From Neptuniibacter sp. 1_MG-2023 (lineage in GTDB: Bacteria > Pseudomonadota > Gammaproteobacteria > Pseudomonadales > Balneatricaceae), in assembly GCF_030547185.1 (NCBI RefSeq), contig NZ_JAUOQR010000001.1:522535-586534 (forward strand): 64,000 nt of DNA, read 5' to 3'. Every line of letters begins with the position of its first letter. The stretch's first letter is position 1. Below are positions 19,602 to 29,549 of this stretch, one piece after another. The position numbers were made by a program, and so were the translations under genes. Under the pieces are notes generated by a model. It searched no databases. It was not told where the DNA came from and saw only the letters and a list, made by a program, of their open reading frames with translations.

Positions 19602-19626
19602 AAAAAAGGCGATGCTAAGCATCGCC
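19602..19626 (-). terminator. Terminator of the mla operon
   Basis: Perfect 8-bp stem GGCGATGC-TTA-GCATCGCC read on the minus strand followed by TTTTTTG. It lies 25 bases beyond the mlaB stop and before ibaG. Confidence 0.85.
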
Positions 19627-19650
19627 TTAATTCAATACCTGCAAGCTGTA

Positions 19651-19941
19651 TTAAATAAACTGCTTTTCCAACCCAACAAGCTCAGCAATACCCTTCATTT
19701 CTACAGGAAGATTAATCGCTTTCAATTGAACCTCTCGATCTTGCACATAACGCAAACAACAAAACCAAAAAGAGAGTGCTGAGCTATCAACAGCTGTTAC
19801 TTCAGCAAAGTCGATCTCAACAATGCCTTTGCAACCACTTAAAATATTCTCGGCTTTTTTACGGGCCTGCATAATGACTGGAAATTTAAACTCCCCTTCT
19901 AGACTAATCAATTGTTCATTAATCTGCCTAACGTCTGTCAT
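19651..19941 (-). CDS. mlaB: STAS-domain protein MlaB
   Basis: Cytoplasmic STAS subunit of the MlaFEDB phospholipid transporter that maintains outer-membrane lipid asymmetry; it binds the ATPase MlaF. The 96-aa protein shows the STAS core IVEIDFAEVTAVDSSALSFW (about 41-60) with the Ser motif. Its start overlaps the mlaC stop by one base; last gene of mlaFEDCB. Confidence 0.9.
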   Translation of the reverse strand: MTDVRQINEQLISLEGEFKFPVIMQARKKAENILSGCKGIVEIDFAEVTAVDSSALSFWFCCLRYVQDREVQLKAINLPVEMKGIAELVGLEKQFI

Positions 19942-20606
19942 TACGCGCTATCCTTTCCTGGATCAACTTTGTCTTTCCAAGTAGAGATAACTAATCCTAC
20001 ATCACCCTTGTTTCGCTCCATTAAGTCCGCAAATTGATTTTTAAAGCTCAAGCGAATATTAATAGATCCATCAAGAATAGCATTGACGAGTTTCCAAGCA
20101 CCCTCTTCTTTCTTCATGTAGTAAACTAAAGAGTACTTTGTACCATCCGCAGAAAACACATCAACCGTAACAATTTGCTTATTGATATCTGGGCTCTCTT
20201 TACGCGGAGGCACCATCTCATACTTATCAATTTTGAAACCGACTAGAGCTTTTGCATAAGTTTTCAACAAGGTCGTTTTAAAAACACCAGAAAACTCAAT
20301 ACGTTGCTCTTTTGAAGCACGGCGATAGTATTTCCCCATCACCTGTTTCGAAATATAATCAAAATCAACAATAGGCGATAAAACCGTATCGATTTCAGCA
20401 ACCAGCTGATCTTCTTGCCCTTCTACCACAAGCTCTTCACGCTCTAATAACTTAAGAACATTCTGAGTCGCGGTCTGAATAACCCCACCAGCTTCATTAT
20501 ATGTATCGATTTCAGCTCGAACCGACATACTCAACAACGCAATCAATGCGATCGTTAAACAAGTTTTTACTTGGTTCACACAGTTATAATACATAGCCTT
20601 ACTCAC
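19941..20606 (-). CDS. mlaC: Periplasmic phospholipid-binding protein MlaC
   Basis: Shuttles phospholipids across the periplasm between the outer-membrane MlaA complex and inner-membrane MlaFEDB. The 221-aa precursor has an N-terminal signal peptide (hydrophobic 14-30, cleavage likely after VRA) and the family segments VDFDYISKQVMGKYYRRASKEQR and FKTTLLKTYAKALVGF. The start is GTG at 20606, overlapping mlaD by eight bases; an ATG at 20594 is an alternative. Confidence 0.93.
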   Translation of the reverse strand: MSKAMYYNCVNQVKTCLTIALIALLSMSVRAEIDTYNEAGGVIQTATQNVLKLLEREELVVEGQEDQLVAEIDTVLSPIVDFDYISKQVMGKYYRRASKEQRIEFSGVFKTTLLKTYAKALVGFKIDKYEMVPPRKESPDINKQIVTVDVFSADGTKYSLVYYMKKEEGAWKLVNAILDGSINIRLSFKNQFADLMERNKGDVGLVISTWKDKVDPGKDSA

Positions 20607-21057
20607 TCACCTCATTAAATAGGAATTTTCCTATTAGATCCTCAAGCACCAACGCCGATTGAGTATCCTCAATATAGGCACCCTCTTTAAGGTTTTCATC
20701 TTCAGCCCCTACAGAAATGCCTATATATTGCTCACCTAATAGGCCCGCAGTCAGGATTGAAGCCGAACTATCTACTGAAAGAAAATCTACATTGCCATGA
20801 ATATTCATGGCGACACGCGCCATCAACATATCACGATCTAATGTAATATCTGCCACTTCGCCTATTGCCACACCTGACATAGTCACTTTTGCACGCGGTG
20901 TTAAACCGCCAATATTTTCAAAACGAGCATAGACAGTATAAGTGTTGTCAGAATTAGACAGGTTTAAACCACTTACGTTCAATGCAAGCCCAACTAAAGC
21001 AACGACGCCGGCCAAAACAAAGGCACCTACGCTGATCTCCAAGATCCGCATACGCAT
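20599..21057 (-). CDS. mlaD: MCE-domain lipid carrier protein MlaD
   Basis: Inner-membrane-anchored MCE protein whose hexamer forms the periplasmic channel of the Mla transporter. One N-terminal span (about 5-27), then the MCE domain with YTVYARFENIGGLTPRAKVTMSGVAIG and a C-terminal helix. The ATG at 21057 lies just behind the mlaE stop, nine bases after a GGAG inside the mlaE end; an in-frame TTG at 21072 is rejected because it overlaps that site. Length about 152 aa. Confidence 0.95.
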   Translation of the reverse strand: MRMRILEISVGAFVLAGVVALVGLALNVSGLNLSNSDNTYTVYARFENIGGLTPRAKVTMSGVAIGEVADITLDRDMLMARVAMNIHGNVDFLSVDSSASILTAGLLGEQYIGISVGAEDENLKEGAYIEDTQSALVLEDLIGKFLFNEVSE

Positions 21058-21058
21058 A

Positions 21059-21838
21059 TTAAAGCTCTCCAAACATTACAGCAGTAAGAATAAAATCTAG
21101 CCCAAGCACCGCCAACGATGCATAGACCACAGTTTTTGTTGTTGCCTGACTAATCCCTTCCGAAGTCGGCATACAATCATAGCCTTGGAACACAGCGATC
21201 CAAGTAACAACGAAGCCAAAGACAACGGCCTTTATAAGACCATTCAAGACATCATCATAAAAATCAACTGAGTTCTGCATGTTAGCCCAAAATGAGCCAT
21301 CATATATACCCAGCCATTCAACACCCACTATCGCACCGCCATAAACACCGACAAGGGCAAATATAGCGGATAAAATAGGTAAGCATACAAATCCAGCCCA
21401 AAACCTTGGTGCCACAATCCGTCTTAGGGGATCAACACCAATCATTTCTAAACTTGATAACTGCTCAGTCGCTTTCATTAGGCCAATTTCAGCCGTCAAA
21501 GCAGATCCTGCTCGCCCAGCAAACAATAACGCAGTTACAACTGGCGCAAGCTCTCTAACCAAACTCAGCGCAACCATCTGTCCAACCGCTTGCTCAGAGC
21601 CATAGTCAACTAAAATTGTATAGCCTTGTAAACCAAGCACCATACCAATAAACAAACCTGATACCACAATAATAATTAGTGATAACACACCCACAAAATA
21701 AACTTGTTTCACAAACAGTGGAAACATAATTACGGGCTGGGGCTTAGCGACAAGAGATTGAAACAACATCATCCCTGCTCGGCCAAAAGCGGCTAATTTA
21801 CTTAGTGCAGCGTGACCTAATAACGCTAATTGATTCAT
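21059..21838 (-). CDS. mlaE: ABC transporter permease MlaE
   Basis: Integral membrane permease of the Mla transporter (259 aa, about five spans). Diagnostic pieces are [48 protein letters not shown] and [21 protein letters not shown]. Its start overlaps the mlaF stop by one base. Confidence 0.96.
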   Translation of the reverse strand: MNQLALLGHAALSKLAAFGRAGMMLFQSLVAKPQPVIMFPLFVKQVYFVGVLSLIIIVVSGLFIGMVLGLQGYTILVDYGSEQAVGQMVALSLVRELAPVVTALLFAGRAGSALTAEIGLMKATEQLSSLEMIGVDPLRRIVAPRFWAGFVCLPILSAIFALVGVYGGAIVGVEWLGIYDGSFWANMQNSVDFYDDVLNGLIKAVVFGFVVTWIAVFQGYDCMPTSEGISQATTKTVVYASLAVLGLDFILTAVMFGEL

Positions 21839-22650
21839 TATCCCTGACCTCTTAACAGATCGGTTTCATAATCACCCGCAGGATAATGAAACGGTACAGG
21901 CCCGTCAGGTAATCCATGCATAAACTGTTTAACCTGCGGCGAATCATCTTGACGCAATTCTTCCGGTGTACCTGAAGCGATCACCTTAGAGTCCGCAATA
22001 ATATGGATGTAATCAGCAATACCTAAAGTTTCCTGAATATCGTGGGAAACTATAATACTCGTATGCCCTAAGGAGTTATTTAAACGGCGAATAAGATTAA
22101 CCAAGACACCCATTGCGATAGGATCCTGACCAGTAAAAGGCTCATCATACATAACAATATCAGGATCGAGTGCAATAGCTCTAGCCAACGCAACTCGACG
22201 GGCCATACCACCAGATAGCTCACTAGGCATCAGATTATGTGCCCCTCTTAGACCCACAGCCTGAAGTTTCATTAAAACAACATCGCGAATCATATCATCG
22301 CTTAAATCTGTATGGACGCGGATAGGAAATGCAACATTTTCAAATACACTTATATCAGTAAATAAAGCCCCACTTTGAAAGAGCATGCCCATACGCTCTC
22401 GCACCGAAAACAGATCGCTACGGTTGAGTTCTGGAATATTTTCATCATCAACCAATATAGAACCTGCATCAGGTTTCAACTGACCGCCAATTAATCTAAG
22501 CAGTGTTGTTTTACCTGTACCTGACGGCCCCATTATTCCGGTAATTTTGCCACGCGGAATTTTAATATCGACCTCATCATAAATGGATCGATCACCACGG
22601 GAAAAACTCAGCTTTTGGATATCGATGACGACATCATCAAATTCGTTCAT
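21838..22650 (-). CDS. mlaF: ABC transporter ATP-binding protein MlaF
   Basis: ATPase driving Mla lipid transport. Walker [10 protein letters not shown] (about 41-49), Q-loop MLFQSGALF, signature [13 protein letters not shown] and Walker [14 protein letters not shown] are present; the Met-Ala in the signature is characteristic of MlaF. The C-terminal extension after [14 protein letters not shown] is the region that docks to the partner subunit in known structures. First gene of mlaFEDCB, divergent from yrbG across a 216-bp gap (22651-22866). Confidence 0.96.
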   Translation of the reverse strand: MNEFDDVVIDIQKLSFSRGDRSIYDEVDIKIPRGKITGIMGPSGTGKTTLLRLIGGQLKPDAGSILVDDENIPELNRSDLFSVRERMGMLFQSGALFTDISVFENVAFPIRVHTDLSDDMIRDVVLMKLQAVGLRGAHNLMPSELSGGMARRVALARAIALDPDIVMYDEPFTGQDPIAMGVLVNLIRRLNNSLGHTSIIVSHDIQETLGIADYIHIIADSKVIASGTPEELRQDDSPQVKQFMHGLPDGPVPFHYPAGDYETDLLRGQG

Positions 22651-22866
22651 AAGATTCCGTTATAACTTTGAAAAGAACATTTTTATAGTTCCATTCAGAC
22701 TTTGTTAACGTCCCTTTATATAGTGCGTATCATAAAGGGCTGGCAACTATACCATTTCGTTCTAAAAACGGGAATATTTTCAAACATGATGCTCTGTATT
22801 GATTTAAACAAAGATAGCATTCTGTTTTAATACCCCTCTTCAATTCTACTGGAACAACTTCTATCT

Positions 22867-23823
22867 ATGTTATATCCAATTTTGGCACTAATCTCTGGAC
22901 TTATTCTATTGGTATGGAGTGCAGATAGATTCGTTATAGGGGCCGCAGCCACAGCAAAAAACTTCGGCATGTCCCCAATGCTGATTGGCTTAACTATCGT
23001 ATCTTTTGGCACCTCTGCACCCGAAATACTCGTATCTTTTATGGCCTCCACATCTGGGGCAGGCGATCTAGCTATTGGTAATGCACTGGGATCTAACATT
23101 GCTAATATTGCATTGGTACTAGGCATCACCGCACTCATCGCACCCTTACCAGTAAAATCGGGCGTACTAAAAAAAGAACTTCCTTTACTTTTAGGGGTGA
23201 CCATTTTAGCAGGAGTCCTATTATTCGATCTCCATCTGGGACAATTAGATGGCATCATTCTATTAGTTGCTTTAGCTGTATGCCTTTATCTTTTCAGTCG
23301 TTTCCAAAGAAACGCATCTAAGGACTCTTTAGTAGAGGAAGAGGAGGAACTTCCCTCTTTAGAAAACAGAAAAGCTATCTTCTGGTTAATTCTGGGGTTA
23401 GTGATTCTTGCCCTCAGTTCCAAGTTACTTGTTTGGGGCGCCAGTGAAATCGCCTACTCTTTAGGTGTGAGTAAATTGGTTGTCGGCCTAACCATTGTAG
23501 CTATAGGAACTAGTCTGCCTGAATTAGCAGCCTCGGTAGCGAGTGCGTTAAAAAACCACCACGATATAGCTATAGGTAACGTTGTAGGTTCAAACATATT
23601 TAACTTAGTAGCCGTTATGGCTATACCTGGACTCATCGCTCCTATAGGCATGGACGAGATTGTTCTGCAGCGAGACTATGTTGCAATGTTAGGCTTAACC
23701 TTCCTACTTCTAGCCTTCGCATTATGGCAAAAGCCTCCATCCATTAGTCGCTTCGAAGGGGGGATTCTAGCCTCCGCCTATGCAGGCTATCTCATCCTGC
23801 TATACACTATGACCGTTTCTTAA
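22867..23823 (+). CDS. yrbG: YrbG-type sodium/calcium antiporter
   Basis: Ca2+/Na+ (cation) exchanger of the CaCA superfamily in the inner membrane. Two inverted alpha-repeats are visible: LIGLTIVSFGTSAPEILVSF...GNALGSNIANIALVLG in the first half and VVGLTIVAIGTSLPELAASV...GNVVGSNIFNLVAVM in the second, each with the ion-binding Glu. The acidic loop between them (about 150-165, EEEEEL) is typical. It heads the cluster that continues into kdsD, as in other gammaproteobacteria. Confidence 0.94.
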   Translation: MLYPILALISGLILLVWSADRFVIGAAATAKNFGMSPMLIGLTIVSFGTSAPEILVSFMASTSGAGDLAIGNALGSNIANIALVLGITALIAPLPVKSGVLKKELPLLLGVTILAGVLLFDLHLGQLDGIILLVALAVCLYLFSRFQRNASKDSLVEEEEELPSLENRKAIFWLILGLVILALSSKLLVWGASEIAYSLGVSKLVVGLTIVAIGTSLPELAASVASALKNHHDIAIGNVVGSNIFNLVAVMAIPGLIAPIGMDEIVLQRDYVAMLGLTFLLLAFALWQKPPSISRFEGGILASAYAGYLILLYTMTVS

Positions 23824-23843
23824 GATAAAAGTTGATCACAAAG

Positions 23844-24815
23844 ATGAGCACACCTGACTTTCTACATTCAGCTAAACGAACTATCACGCTAGAAGCCGCT
23901 GCTGTGGCCGATTTACTAAAATATCTCGACCACAATTTTGTTCATGCCTGCCAATTAATGCTTAATTGCACAGGTCGGGTCATTGTTACTGGTATGGGAA
24001 AGTCAGGTCATATTGGCAAAAAAATCGCTGCGACTTTAGCCAGCACAGGCACGCCCGCGTTCTTCGTTCATCCAGGAGAAGCGAGCCACGGCGATTTAGG
24101 CATGATCACCGCCGATGACGTTGTAATTGCTCTATCAAACTCGGGGGAAACAGCAGAAGTCATTACAATTATTCCTCTACTCAAAAGGATGAACACACCT
24201 TTTATCAGTATTACAGCTAACAAAGAATCCACTTTATCTCAAACCTCTGCTGCTAACCTCCACATCGGCGTAGAGGAGGAAGCCTGCCCCCTTGGTCTTG
24301 CACCCACCTCAAGTACAACCGCCCAATTAGTACTAGGTGATGCCCTCGCTATTGCACTACTTGAAGCAAAAGGTTTTAGCGCAGAAGATTTTGCATTTTC
24401 TCACCCAGGCGGCACTTTGGGCAGACGACTACTCCTTAAAGTTAGCGATATCATGCACTCAGGCGAAGCCACACCTTGTGTAACCAGCGGAACATTATTA
24501 AAAGAAGCGCTTTTAGAAGTAACCCATAAGCGTTTAGGTATGACTGCCGTAGTTGATGACAAAAAGCAGCTTATTGGTATATTTACCGATGGTGACTTAC
24601 GACGCTCGCTTGATGACGATGTCGATCTCCACAAAACCTTAATTGATGATGTAATGACCGCAAACGGTACAACAGTAACTGCTGAGATGCTTGCAGCAGA
24701 ATGCTTGCAAATTATGGAAACAAAAAAAATCAATGCACTGATCGTGACCAATGAAACGAATCAGCCTATAGGCGCTCTTAATATGCACGATCTATTAAAA
24801 GCGGGAGTTATTTAG
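23844..24815 (+). CDS. kdsD: D-arabinose-5-phosphate isomerase
   Basis: Converts ribulose-5-phosphate to arabinose-5-phosphate, first step to the LPS sugar Kdo. It has an SIS domain (about 30-190; VTGMGKSGHIGKKIAATLASTGTPAFFVHPGEASHGDLG) and two CBS domains (about 205-323). The ATG at 23844 begins MSTPDFLHSAKR; an in-frame TTG at 23832 is rejected. Its stop shares a base with the kdsC start. Confidence 0.96.
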   Translation: MSTPDFLHSAKRTITLEAAAVADLLKYLDHNFVHACQLMLNCTGRVIVTGMGKSGHIGKKIAATLASTGTPAFFVHPGEASHGDLGMITADDVVIALSNSGETAEVITIIPLLKRMNTPFISITANKESTLSQTSAANLHIGVEEEACPLGLAPTSSTTAQLVLGDALAIALLEAKGFSAEDFAFSHPGGTLGRRLLLKVSDIMHSGEATPCVTSGTLLKEALLEVTHKRLGMTAVVDDKKQLIGIFTDGDLRRSLDDDVDLHKTLIDDVMTANGTTVTAEMLAAECLQIMETKKINALIVTNETNQPIGALNMHDLLKAGVI

Positions 24816-25339
24816 TGTCAGAGTCTTCATTGCAGCAACTAAAAAACATCACCCTTGCGGTATTTGACGTTGATGGAATACTCACCAGCGGTCAGCTGCT
24901 ATTTTTAGCGGACGGCCAAGAAGTCAAACAGTTCAACACTTTAGATGGCTTAGGCATTAAGCTATTAATGCAAGCAGGCATCGAGACCGCTATTATCACC
25001 GGTCGGCGCTCGCCCCAAGTTGAATTACGCAGCCAATCCTTAGGTATCAATTACCTTAAACAAGGCCGAGAAGATAAACTGATTGCTCTCAACGAAATCT
25101 GGGATAAAACAGCTCATAACGCATCAACCACCGCCTATATAGGTGATGACTTCCCTGATCTTTCAGCCATTATCCAATGTGCTTTTGGTGCGACCGTTCC
25201 TAATGGTCACCCTTTCGTTAAAAAACACGCAGACTGGTGTACATCCCGTCAGGGAGGCGAAGGCGCTGGGCGTGAATTTTGCGAGTATATCCTTGAAGCA
25301 CAAGGAAAATTGGATCAACTTAAACAGATGTATTTATAA
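24815..25339 (+). CDS. kdsC: 3-deoxy-D-manno-octulosonate 8-phosphate phosphatase
   Basis: HAD-superfamily phosphatase releasing Kdo from Kdo-8-phosphate. The HAD motif FDVDGIL is at residues 18-24, AIITGRRS is the second motif, and YIGDDFPDL the acidic third motif. No cap domain, 174 aa, as in tetrameric KdsC. It starts with GTG overlapping the kdsD stop and its own stop directly abuts the lptC ATG. Confidence 0.96.
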   Translation: MSESSLQQLKNITLAVFDVDGILTSGQLLFLADGQEVKQFNTLDGLGIKLLMQAGIETAIITGRRSPQVELRSQSLGINYLKQGREDKLIALNEIWDKTAHNASTTAYIGDDFPDLSAIIQCAFGATVPNGHPFVKKHADWCTSRQGGEGAGREFCEYILEAQGKLDQLKQMYL

Positions 25340-25912
25340 ATGTTAGATCTAAGCAATAAGATAAGAGTGGCACTCGCTGCTATTATTTTAATACCTGTAT
25401 TACTTTATTGGGGCTTTGCATCTTCCCCAAATGAGGGACCACGCACCAACAACTCCCTGCTGCACGGAATAGATTATTTTGTCGAAGAAGCAACCATCAA
25501 AGAGTGGAATAGCGAAGGCAAACTTTCAAGAGTGCTAAATACAGCCAAGTTAGAGCACTACCCTAACCTGAGCCTAAGCACACTAGATCATCCTGAGAGT
25601 ATTAGCGTTAGAAATGATGGATCTAAAGTTAAACTTACATCAAATACAGGCACGGTTTTAGATGATAATAATCAAACAAACCTTGCAGGAAATGTCATAG
25701 TTAATGATAATCCTGATTCTATATCAGCAACCATACTTAACACTGAGCAACTGACAATCTATCCTGATAAAGATTATGCAGAAACTAATGAGCCCGTTAA
25801 GATCACATCACAACAAAGCATACTTGAAGGCGTAGGTATGGATATTGACTTCAATAATCGAGTTCTTAACTTGCACTCCAGGGTAGAAGGGACCCATGAC
25901 AATGCTAAATAA
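25340..25912 (+). CDS. lptC: LPS export protein LptC
   Basis: Bitopic inner-membrane protein of the Lpt bridge that receives LPS from LptB2FG and hands it to LptA. An uncleaved N-terminal span (about 8-27) is followed by a beta-jellyroll periplasmic domain (about 45-185) with DYFVEEATIKEWNSEGKL and a TGTVLDDNNQTNLAGNV repeat-like strand. The start abuts kdsC; the 3' end overlaps lptA by 17 bases. Confidence 0.93.
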   Translation: MLDLSNKIRVALAAIILIPVLLYWGFASSPNEGPRTNNSLLHGIDYFVEEATIKEWNSEGKLSRVLNTAKLEHYPNLSLSTLDHPESISVRNDGSKVKLTSNTGTVLDDNNQTNLAGNVIVNDNPDSISATILNTEQLTIYPDKDYAETNEPVKITSQQSILEGVGMDIDFNNRVLNLHSRVEGTHDNAK

Positions 25913-26426
25913 GCTTTATAATCTAGCCTTCATTCTTTTGGCTGTTGCAGTGTCGAATGCGTACGCCCTTCCTGACGACCAAGAACAGCCGATTTACATT
26001 ACGGCAGATACTGCACAAATTGATGACAAAACAGGCATAACCACCTACAAAGGCAACGTCATTATCAAACAAGGCTCACTTCTCATTGAAGGAGAGCATG
26101 TTGATATGTATCGTGGTGAAGAGGGAGTTGAAAAACTTATTGCCAAAGGAAGCCTTGCACATTTCAGACAACTTCCAAGGAAAGGAGATCCATACAGCGA
26201 CGCTTGGGGCAAGCACTTACTTTATCAGGTAGATGATCAAAAACTCACTATTACCGAAGAAGCTAAAGTCGTCCAAGCAGAAGACACTTTTACTGGAAAC
26301 AAGATCGTTTATGATCTAGATAAGTCGATTGTGAACGCATTTGGTGGCGCAAGCAAAGACGAAACAGGTGAGCCAGGACGTGTAAATATGGTCATTCAAC
26401 CTAAAAAGAAAACTAAGGCCAACTAA
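25896..26426 (+). CDS. lptA: LPS transport periplasmic protein LptA
   Basis: Periplasmic bridge protein carrying LPS to LptD/E. Signal peptide at about 1-24 (cleavage after NAYA), then the OstA-type jellyroll with [24 protein letters not shown] and GEHVDMYRG, and a Lys-rich tail. 176 aa is normal. An ATG two codons later (25902) is an equally possible start. Confidence 0.94.
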   Translation: MTMLNKLYNLAFILLAVAVSNAYALPDDQEQPIYITADTAQIDDKTGITTYKGNVIIKQGSLLIEGEHVDMYRGEEGVEKLIAKGSLAHFRQLPRKGDPYSDAWGKHLLYQVDDQKLTITEEAKVVQAEDTFTGNKIVYDLDKSIVNAFGGASKDETGEPGRVNMVIQPKKKTKAN

Positions 26427-26430
26427 CCCT

Positions 26431-27156
26431 ATGAGCTTATTAGAGGCCAAAAACCTTGCCAAACGCTATAAAGGCAGGGAAGTTGTTAAAGACGTTTCAC
26501 TACAGATAAAGAATGGTGAGATCGTTGGCCTTTTAGGCCCCAACGGCGCAGGGAAAACCACTTGCTTTTACATGATTGTTGGTCTGGTTCAAGCCGATAA
26601 TGGCGCCGTTAAAATCAAAGGGCAGGATATCAGCGCACTACCTATGCATGGCCGTGCTCAGCAAGGTATAGGCTACCTTCCCCAAGAGGCTTCTATATTT
26701 AGAAAACTGTCTGTGAAGGACAATCTACTTGCGATTTTAGAAACAAGAAAAGACTTAGATAAACACGCTGCCCAGTTAAAAATGGAAGAGTTGCTTGAAG
26801 AATTCCATATCACACACATAAAAGACAGTATGGGCATGAGTCTTTCTGGTGGAGAACGTAGACGTGTAGAAATTGCACGGGCATTAGCAACCGAACCCGA
26901 ATTTATTCTATTAGATGAACCTTTTGCAGGTGTCGATCCTATTTCAGTGAATGACATAAAGCAGACCATTCGCCATCTTCAATCAAGGGGTATTGGTATA
27001 TTAATTACTGATCATAATGTGAGAGAAACCTTAGATATATGCGAAACAGCTTATATTGTTAGTGAAGGTACAATCCTTGCTAACGGCTCACCAGCCGATA
27101 TTATGGCAAACGAAGCAGTAAGAAATGCTTATCTGGGCGACCAGTTCACACTTTAA
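26431..27156 (+). CDS. lptB: LPS export ABC transporter ATP-binding protein LptB
   Basis: ATPase of the LptB2FG complex. Walker [10 protein letters not shown] (about 37-45), Q-loop [14 protein letters not shown], signature [13 protein letters not shown] and Walker [14 protein letters not shown] are all intact; 241 aa is standard. It lies four bases after lptA and 56 bases before rpoN, in the widely conserved lptC-lptA-lptB-rpoN-hpf-ptsN-rapZ-ptsO order. Confidence 0.97.
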   Translation: MSLLEAKNLAKRYKGREVVKDVSLQIKNGEIVGLLGPNGAGKTTCFYMIVGLVQADNGAVKIKGQDISALPMHGRAQQGIGYLPQEASIFRKLSVKDNLLAILETRKDLDKHAAQLKMEELLEEFHITHIKDSMGMSLSGGERRRVEIARALATEPEFILLDEPFAGVDPISVNDIKQTIRHLQSRGIGILITDHNVRETLDICETAYIVSEGTILANGSPADIMANEAVRNAYLGDQFTL

Positions 27157-27212
27157 GCATATACTTAGCTATAAATGAATTATGTAGTTTCAGGAGTTTG
27201 TCCCTTAGTATT

Positions 27213-28721
27213 ATGAAACAAGCGCTTCATCTAAAAATTGGGCAACAGCTCACAATGACCCCACAACTACAGCAAGCAATTCGCTTACTGCAGTTGTCTA
27301 CGCTTGATCTTCAGCAAGAGATTCAAGAAGCATTAGAGAGTAATCCTATGCTTGATGTCTCTGAGGACGAACACGCCTCGGCTTCCGAAACTCAAGAGAG
27401 TAATTCACAGGCACCAGAGACAGAATCTGAAGCTACAGCCACCGCGACAGCCGAAGCCGAGCTTGACGACAATATTACAACTGAAGACAACTGGAATGAG
27501 AAAATACCAGAAGAGCTCTCAACCGATAGTAACTGGGAAGACACATTCCAATCATCAGGCCCAAATCTAAGTCAAAGCAAAGAAGATTTTGACTCTTTCG
27601 AATCTAATGACACTGCAGAAGAAACACTGCAAGACCACCTTCATTGGCAATTAAACCTTACCCCAATGAGTGATATTGATCGCCTTATTGCAACGAACAT
27701 TATTGACGGCATCAATCCTGATGGTTATTTAACCATCACTCTGGATGAGATCTTAGATCATTTCCATGCGCAAACAGGTGAGCAGTTTGAAGAAGTAGAA
27801 TTGGATGAGATTGAAGCCGTCTTGCACCGCATACAACAATTTGATCCAGCAGGTGTTGCCTGCCGTGACCTCAGCGAGTGTTTAAGCATACAGTTACAAC
27901 AACTGCCGCCTGAGACACTTTGGAAAAATGAAGCGATCAAAGTTGCACAACAATACATTAAGCTACTTGGTGCTCACGATTACCGTCAATTGATGAGAAA
28001 AACACGCTTAAAAGAACCTCAACTGCAGCAAGTTATACAGCTGATTCAAGGACTAAATCCAAAACCTGGCGCCTCAATCAGCAGCAGTACCGCTGAATAT
28101 GTTATTCCAGACGTTCTTGTTACAAAACAGCAAGGTGAATGGCGCGTTCACCTCAACCCAGAAGTTTCCCCTAAGCTACGTATCAACTCAGGTTACGCAG
28201 GTTTAGTAAAACGGGCCGATAATAGCTCTGATAACACCTACCTAAAAAACCACCTGCAAGAAGCACGATGGTTTATTAAAAGTTTACAAAGCCGCAACGA
28301 AACCTTATTAAAAGTGTCAAACGAGATAGTAAAACGACAAATTGGCTTTCTGGAACATGGCGAAGAAGGCATGAAGCCAATGGTGCTTCATGACATTGCT
28401 GAAGCCGTAGAAATGCATGAATCCACTATCTCTCGAGTGACCACACAAAAGTTTATGCACACACACCGTGGAATATTTGAACTAAAATACTTCTTCTCGA
28501 GTCATGTAAGTACAGCAACAGGGGGCGCAGCGTCCTCAACCGCTATTAGAGCGCTTATCAAAAAGATGGTGGCCGCTGAAAATAATGCTAAACCATTAAG
28601 CGACAACAAAATTGCACAATTTCTTGATGAACAAGGCTTTAAAGTTGCTAGACGTACGATTGCGAAATATCGCGAAGCGATGGGTATTCCACCGTCGAAT
28701 GAAAGAAAGCGTTTAGTTTAA
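27213..28721 (+). CDS. rpoN: RNA polymerase sigma-54 factor
   Basis: Sigma-54, used for nitrogen, motility and other enhancer-driven genes. Region I (about 1-50, [23 protein letters not shown]) binds activators; an acidic region II (about 55-125) is rich in Glu/Thr; the core-binding and HTH regions follow; the C-terminal RpoN box is [10 protein letters not shown] about 15 residues from the end. ATG at 27213 (502 aa) gives the standard start MKQ; a TTG at 27198 is rejected. The ribosome binding site is weak. A sigma-54-like promoter lies at 46265-46282 of this window. Confidence 0.97.
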   Translation: MKQALHLKIGQQLTMTPQLQQAIRLLQLSTLDLQQEIQEALESNPMLDVSEDEHASASETQESNSQAPETESEATATATAEAELDDNITTEDNWNEKIPEELSTDSNWEDTFQSSGPNLSQSKEDFDSFESNDTAEETLQDHLHWQLNLTPMSDIDRLIATNIIDGINPDGYLTITLDEILDHFHAQTGEQFEEVELDEIEAVLHRIQQFDPAGVACRDLSECLSIQLQQLPPETLWKNEAIKVAQQYIKLLGAHDYRQLMRKTRLKEPQLQQVIQLIQGLNPKPGASISSSTAEYVIPDVLVTKQQGEWRVHLNPEVSPKLRINSGYAGLVKRADNSSDNTYLKNHLQEARWFIKSLQSRNETLLKVSNEIVKRQIGFLEHGEEGMKPMVLHDIAEAVEMHESTISRVTTQKFMHTHRGIFELKYFFSSHVSTATGGAASSTAIRALIKKMVAAENNAKPLSDNKIAQFLDEQGFKVARRTIAKYREAMGIPPSNERKRLV

Positions 28722-28770
28722 TAAAAGAGTGGCAAGAGTAGTATGTCACTGCAATAAATAGGAGAAACCT

Positions 28771-29061
28771 ATGCAGATCAACATTACTGGACACCATGTA
28801 GAATTAACTGAATCAATGAATGATTATGTGCTCTCGAAACTACAAAAGATTGAGCGTCATTTTGATAACATCACCAATGTGCAAGTCACACTCAGCGTAG
28901 ATAAACAACGCCAGAAAGCTGAGGCAGAGATGCACTTAGCGGGTGCCCAGCTCTTTGCTACACATGAACACGAAGATATGTATGCTGCAATTGATGGCCT
29001 TACTGACAAGTTAGATAGACAAGTCATTAAGCATAAAGAAAAAACTAAAACTCACAAATAA
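28771..29061 (+). CDS. hpf: Ribosome hibernation promoting factor, short form
   Basis: Binds the 30S subunit in stationary phase and promotes 100S dimer formation with RMF. The 96-aa protein begins MQINITGHHVELTESMNDYVLSKL-type and contains VQVTLSVDKQRQKAEAEMH and the conserved HEDMYAAIDGLTDKLDRQV, without the C-terminal extension of long HPF. AGGAGA precedes the start. Downstream of rpoN, upstream of ptsN. Confidence 0.96.
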   Translation: MQINITGHHVELTESMNDYVLSKLQKIERHFDNITNVQVTLSVDKQRQKAEAEMHLAGAQLFATHEHEDMYAAIDGLTDKLDRQVIKHKEKTKTHK

Positions 29062-29082
29062 CCGGTCTGTATCCAAAAAATT

Positions 29083-29541
29083 ATGTTGCTTCATGAACTA
29101 TTAACCCCCTCAAGCGTCCTTTGTGGCCTTGAGGGTGGCAGTAAAAAGCGGATTCTGGAAAATGCTGCTGAAATAATATCGGAGCAACATCCCGATATGA
29201 GTTCATCATCAGTATTTAACGGACTTCATTCGCGCGAAAAACTTGGCAGTACAGGCATAGGCGATGGGATTGCCATTCCACATTGCAGGCTGGCAGAATG
29301 CACTGAAGCTAAAGGCTATCTAGTCAAACTAGATACACCTATAGACTTTGATGCTATCGATGGTAAACCCGTTGATCTTCTATTTATTTTGATTGTTCCT
29401 GAAGACTCAACATCTGAGCACTTAGCTACACTAGCCTCAGTTGCAGAGCTCTTTAGCCAAGAAGAAGCCAGAAACAAACTAAGAGAAAGCCAAGACAGTC
29501 ATTCTCTGTATGAGACTTTATGTAAGTTGAGTGCTGCCTAG
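29083..29541 (+). CDS. ptsN: Nitrogen PTS enzyme IIA (EIIA-Ntr)
   Basis: Phosphoacceptor of the regulatory PTS-Ntr pathway controlling potassium, nitrogen and envelope responses rather than sugar uptake. The phosphorylated His67 is in AIPHCR; SREKLGSTGIGDGIAIPH and VDLLFILIVPE are family signatures; 152 aa. It lies within hpf-ptsN-rapZ-ptsO, eight bases before rapZ. Confidence 0.96.
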   Translation: MLLHELLTPSSVLCGLEGGSKKRILENAAEIISEQHPDMSSSSVFNGLHSREKLGSTGIGDGIAIPHCRLAECTEAKGYLVKLDTPIDFDAIDGKPVDLLFILIVPEDSTSEHLATLASVAELFSQEEARNKLRESQDSHSLYETLCKLSAA

Positions 29542-29549
29542 GAGTTAAA

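Noticed and set aside
22651..22700. GGAACTA...TCAAA on the minus strand before mlaF, resembling a sigma-E promoter
   Set aside because: The spacing between the two elements is 14 bases instead of about 16 and the -35 differs from GGAACTT, so it does not meet the pattern found before rpoE.
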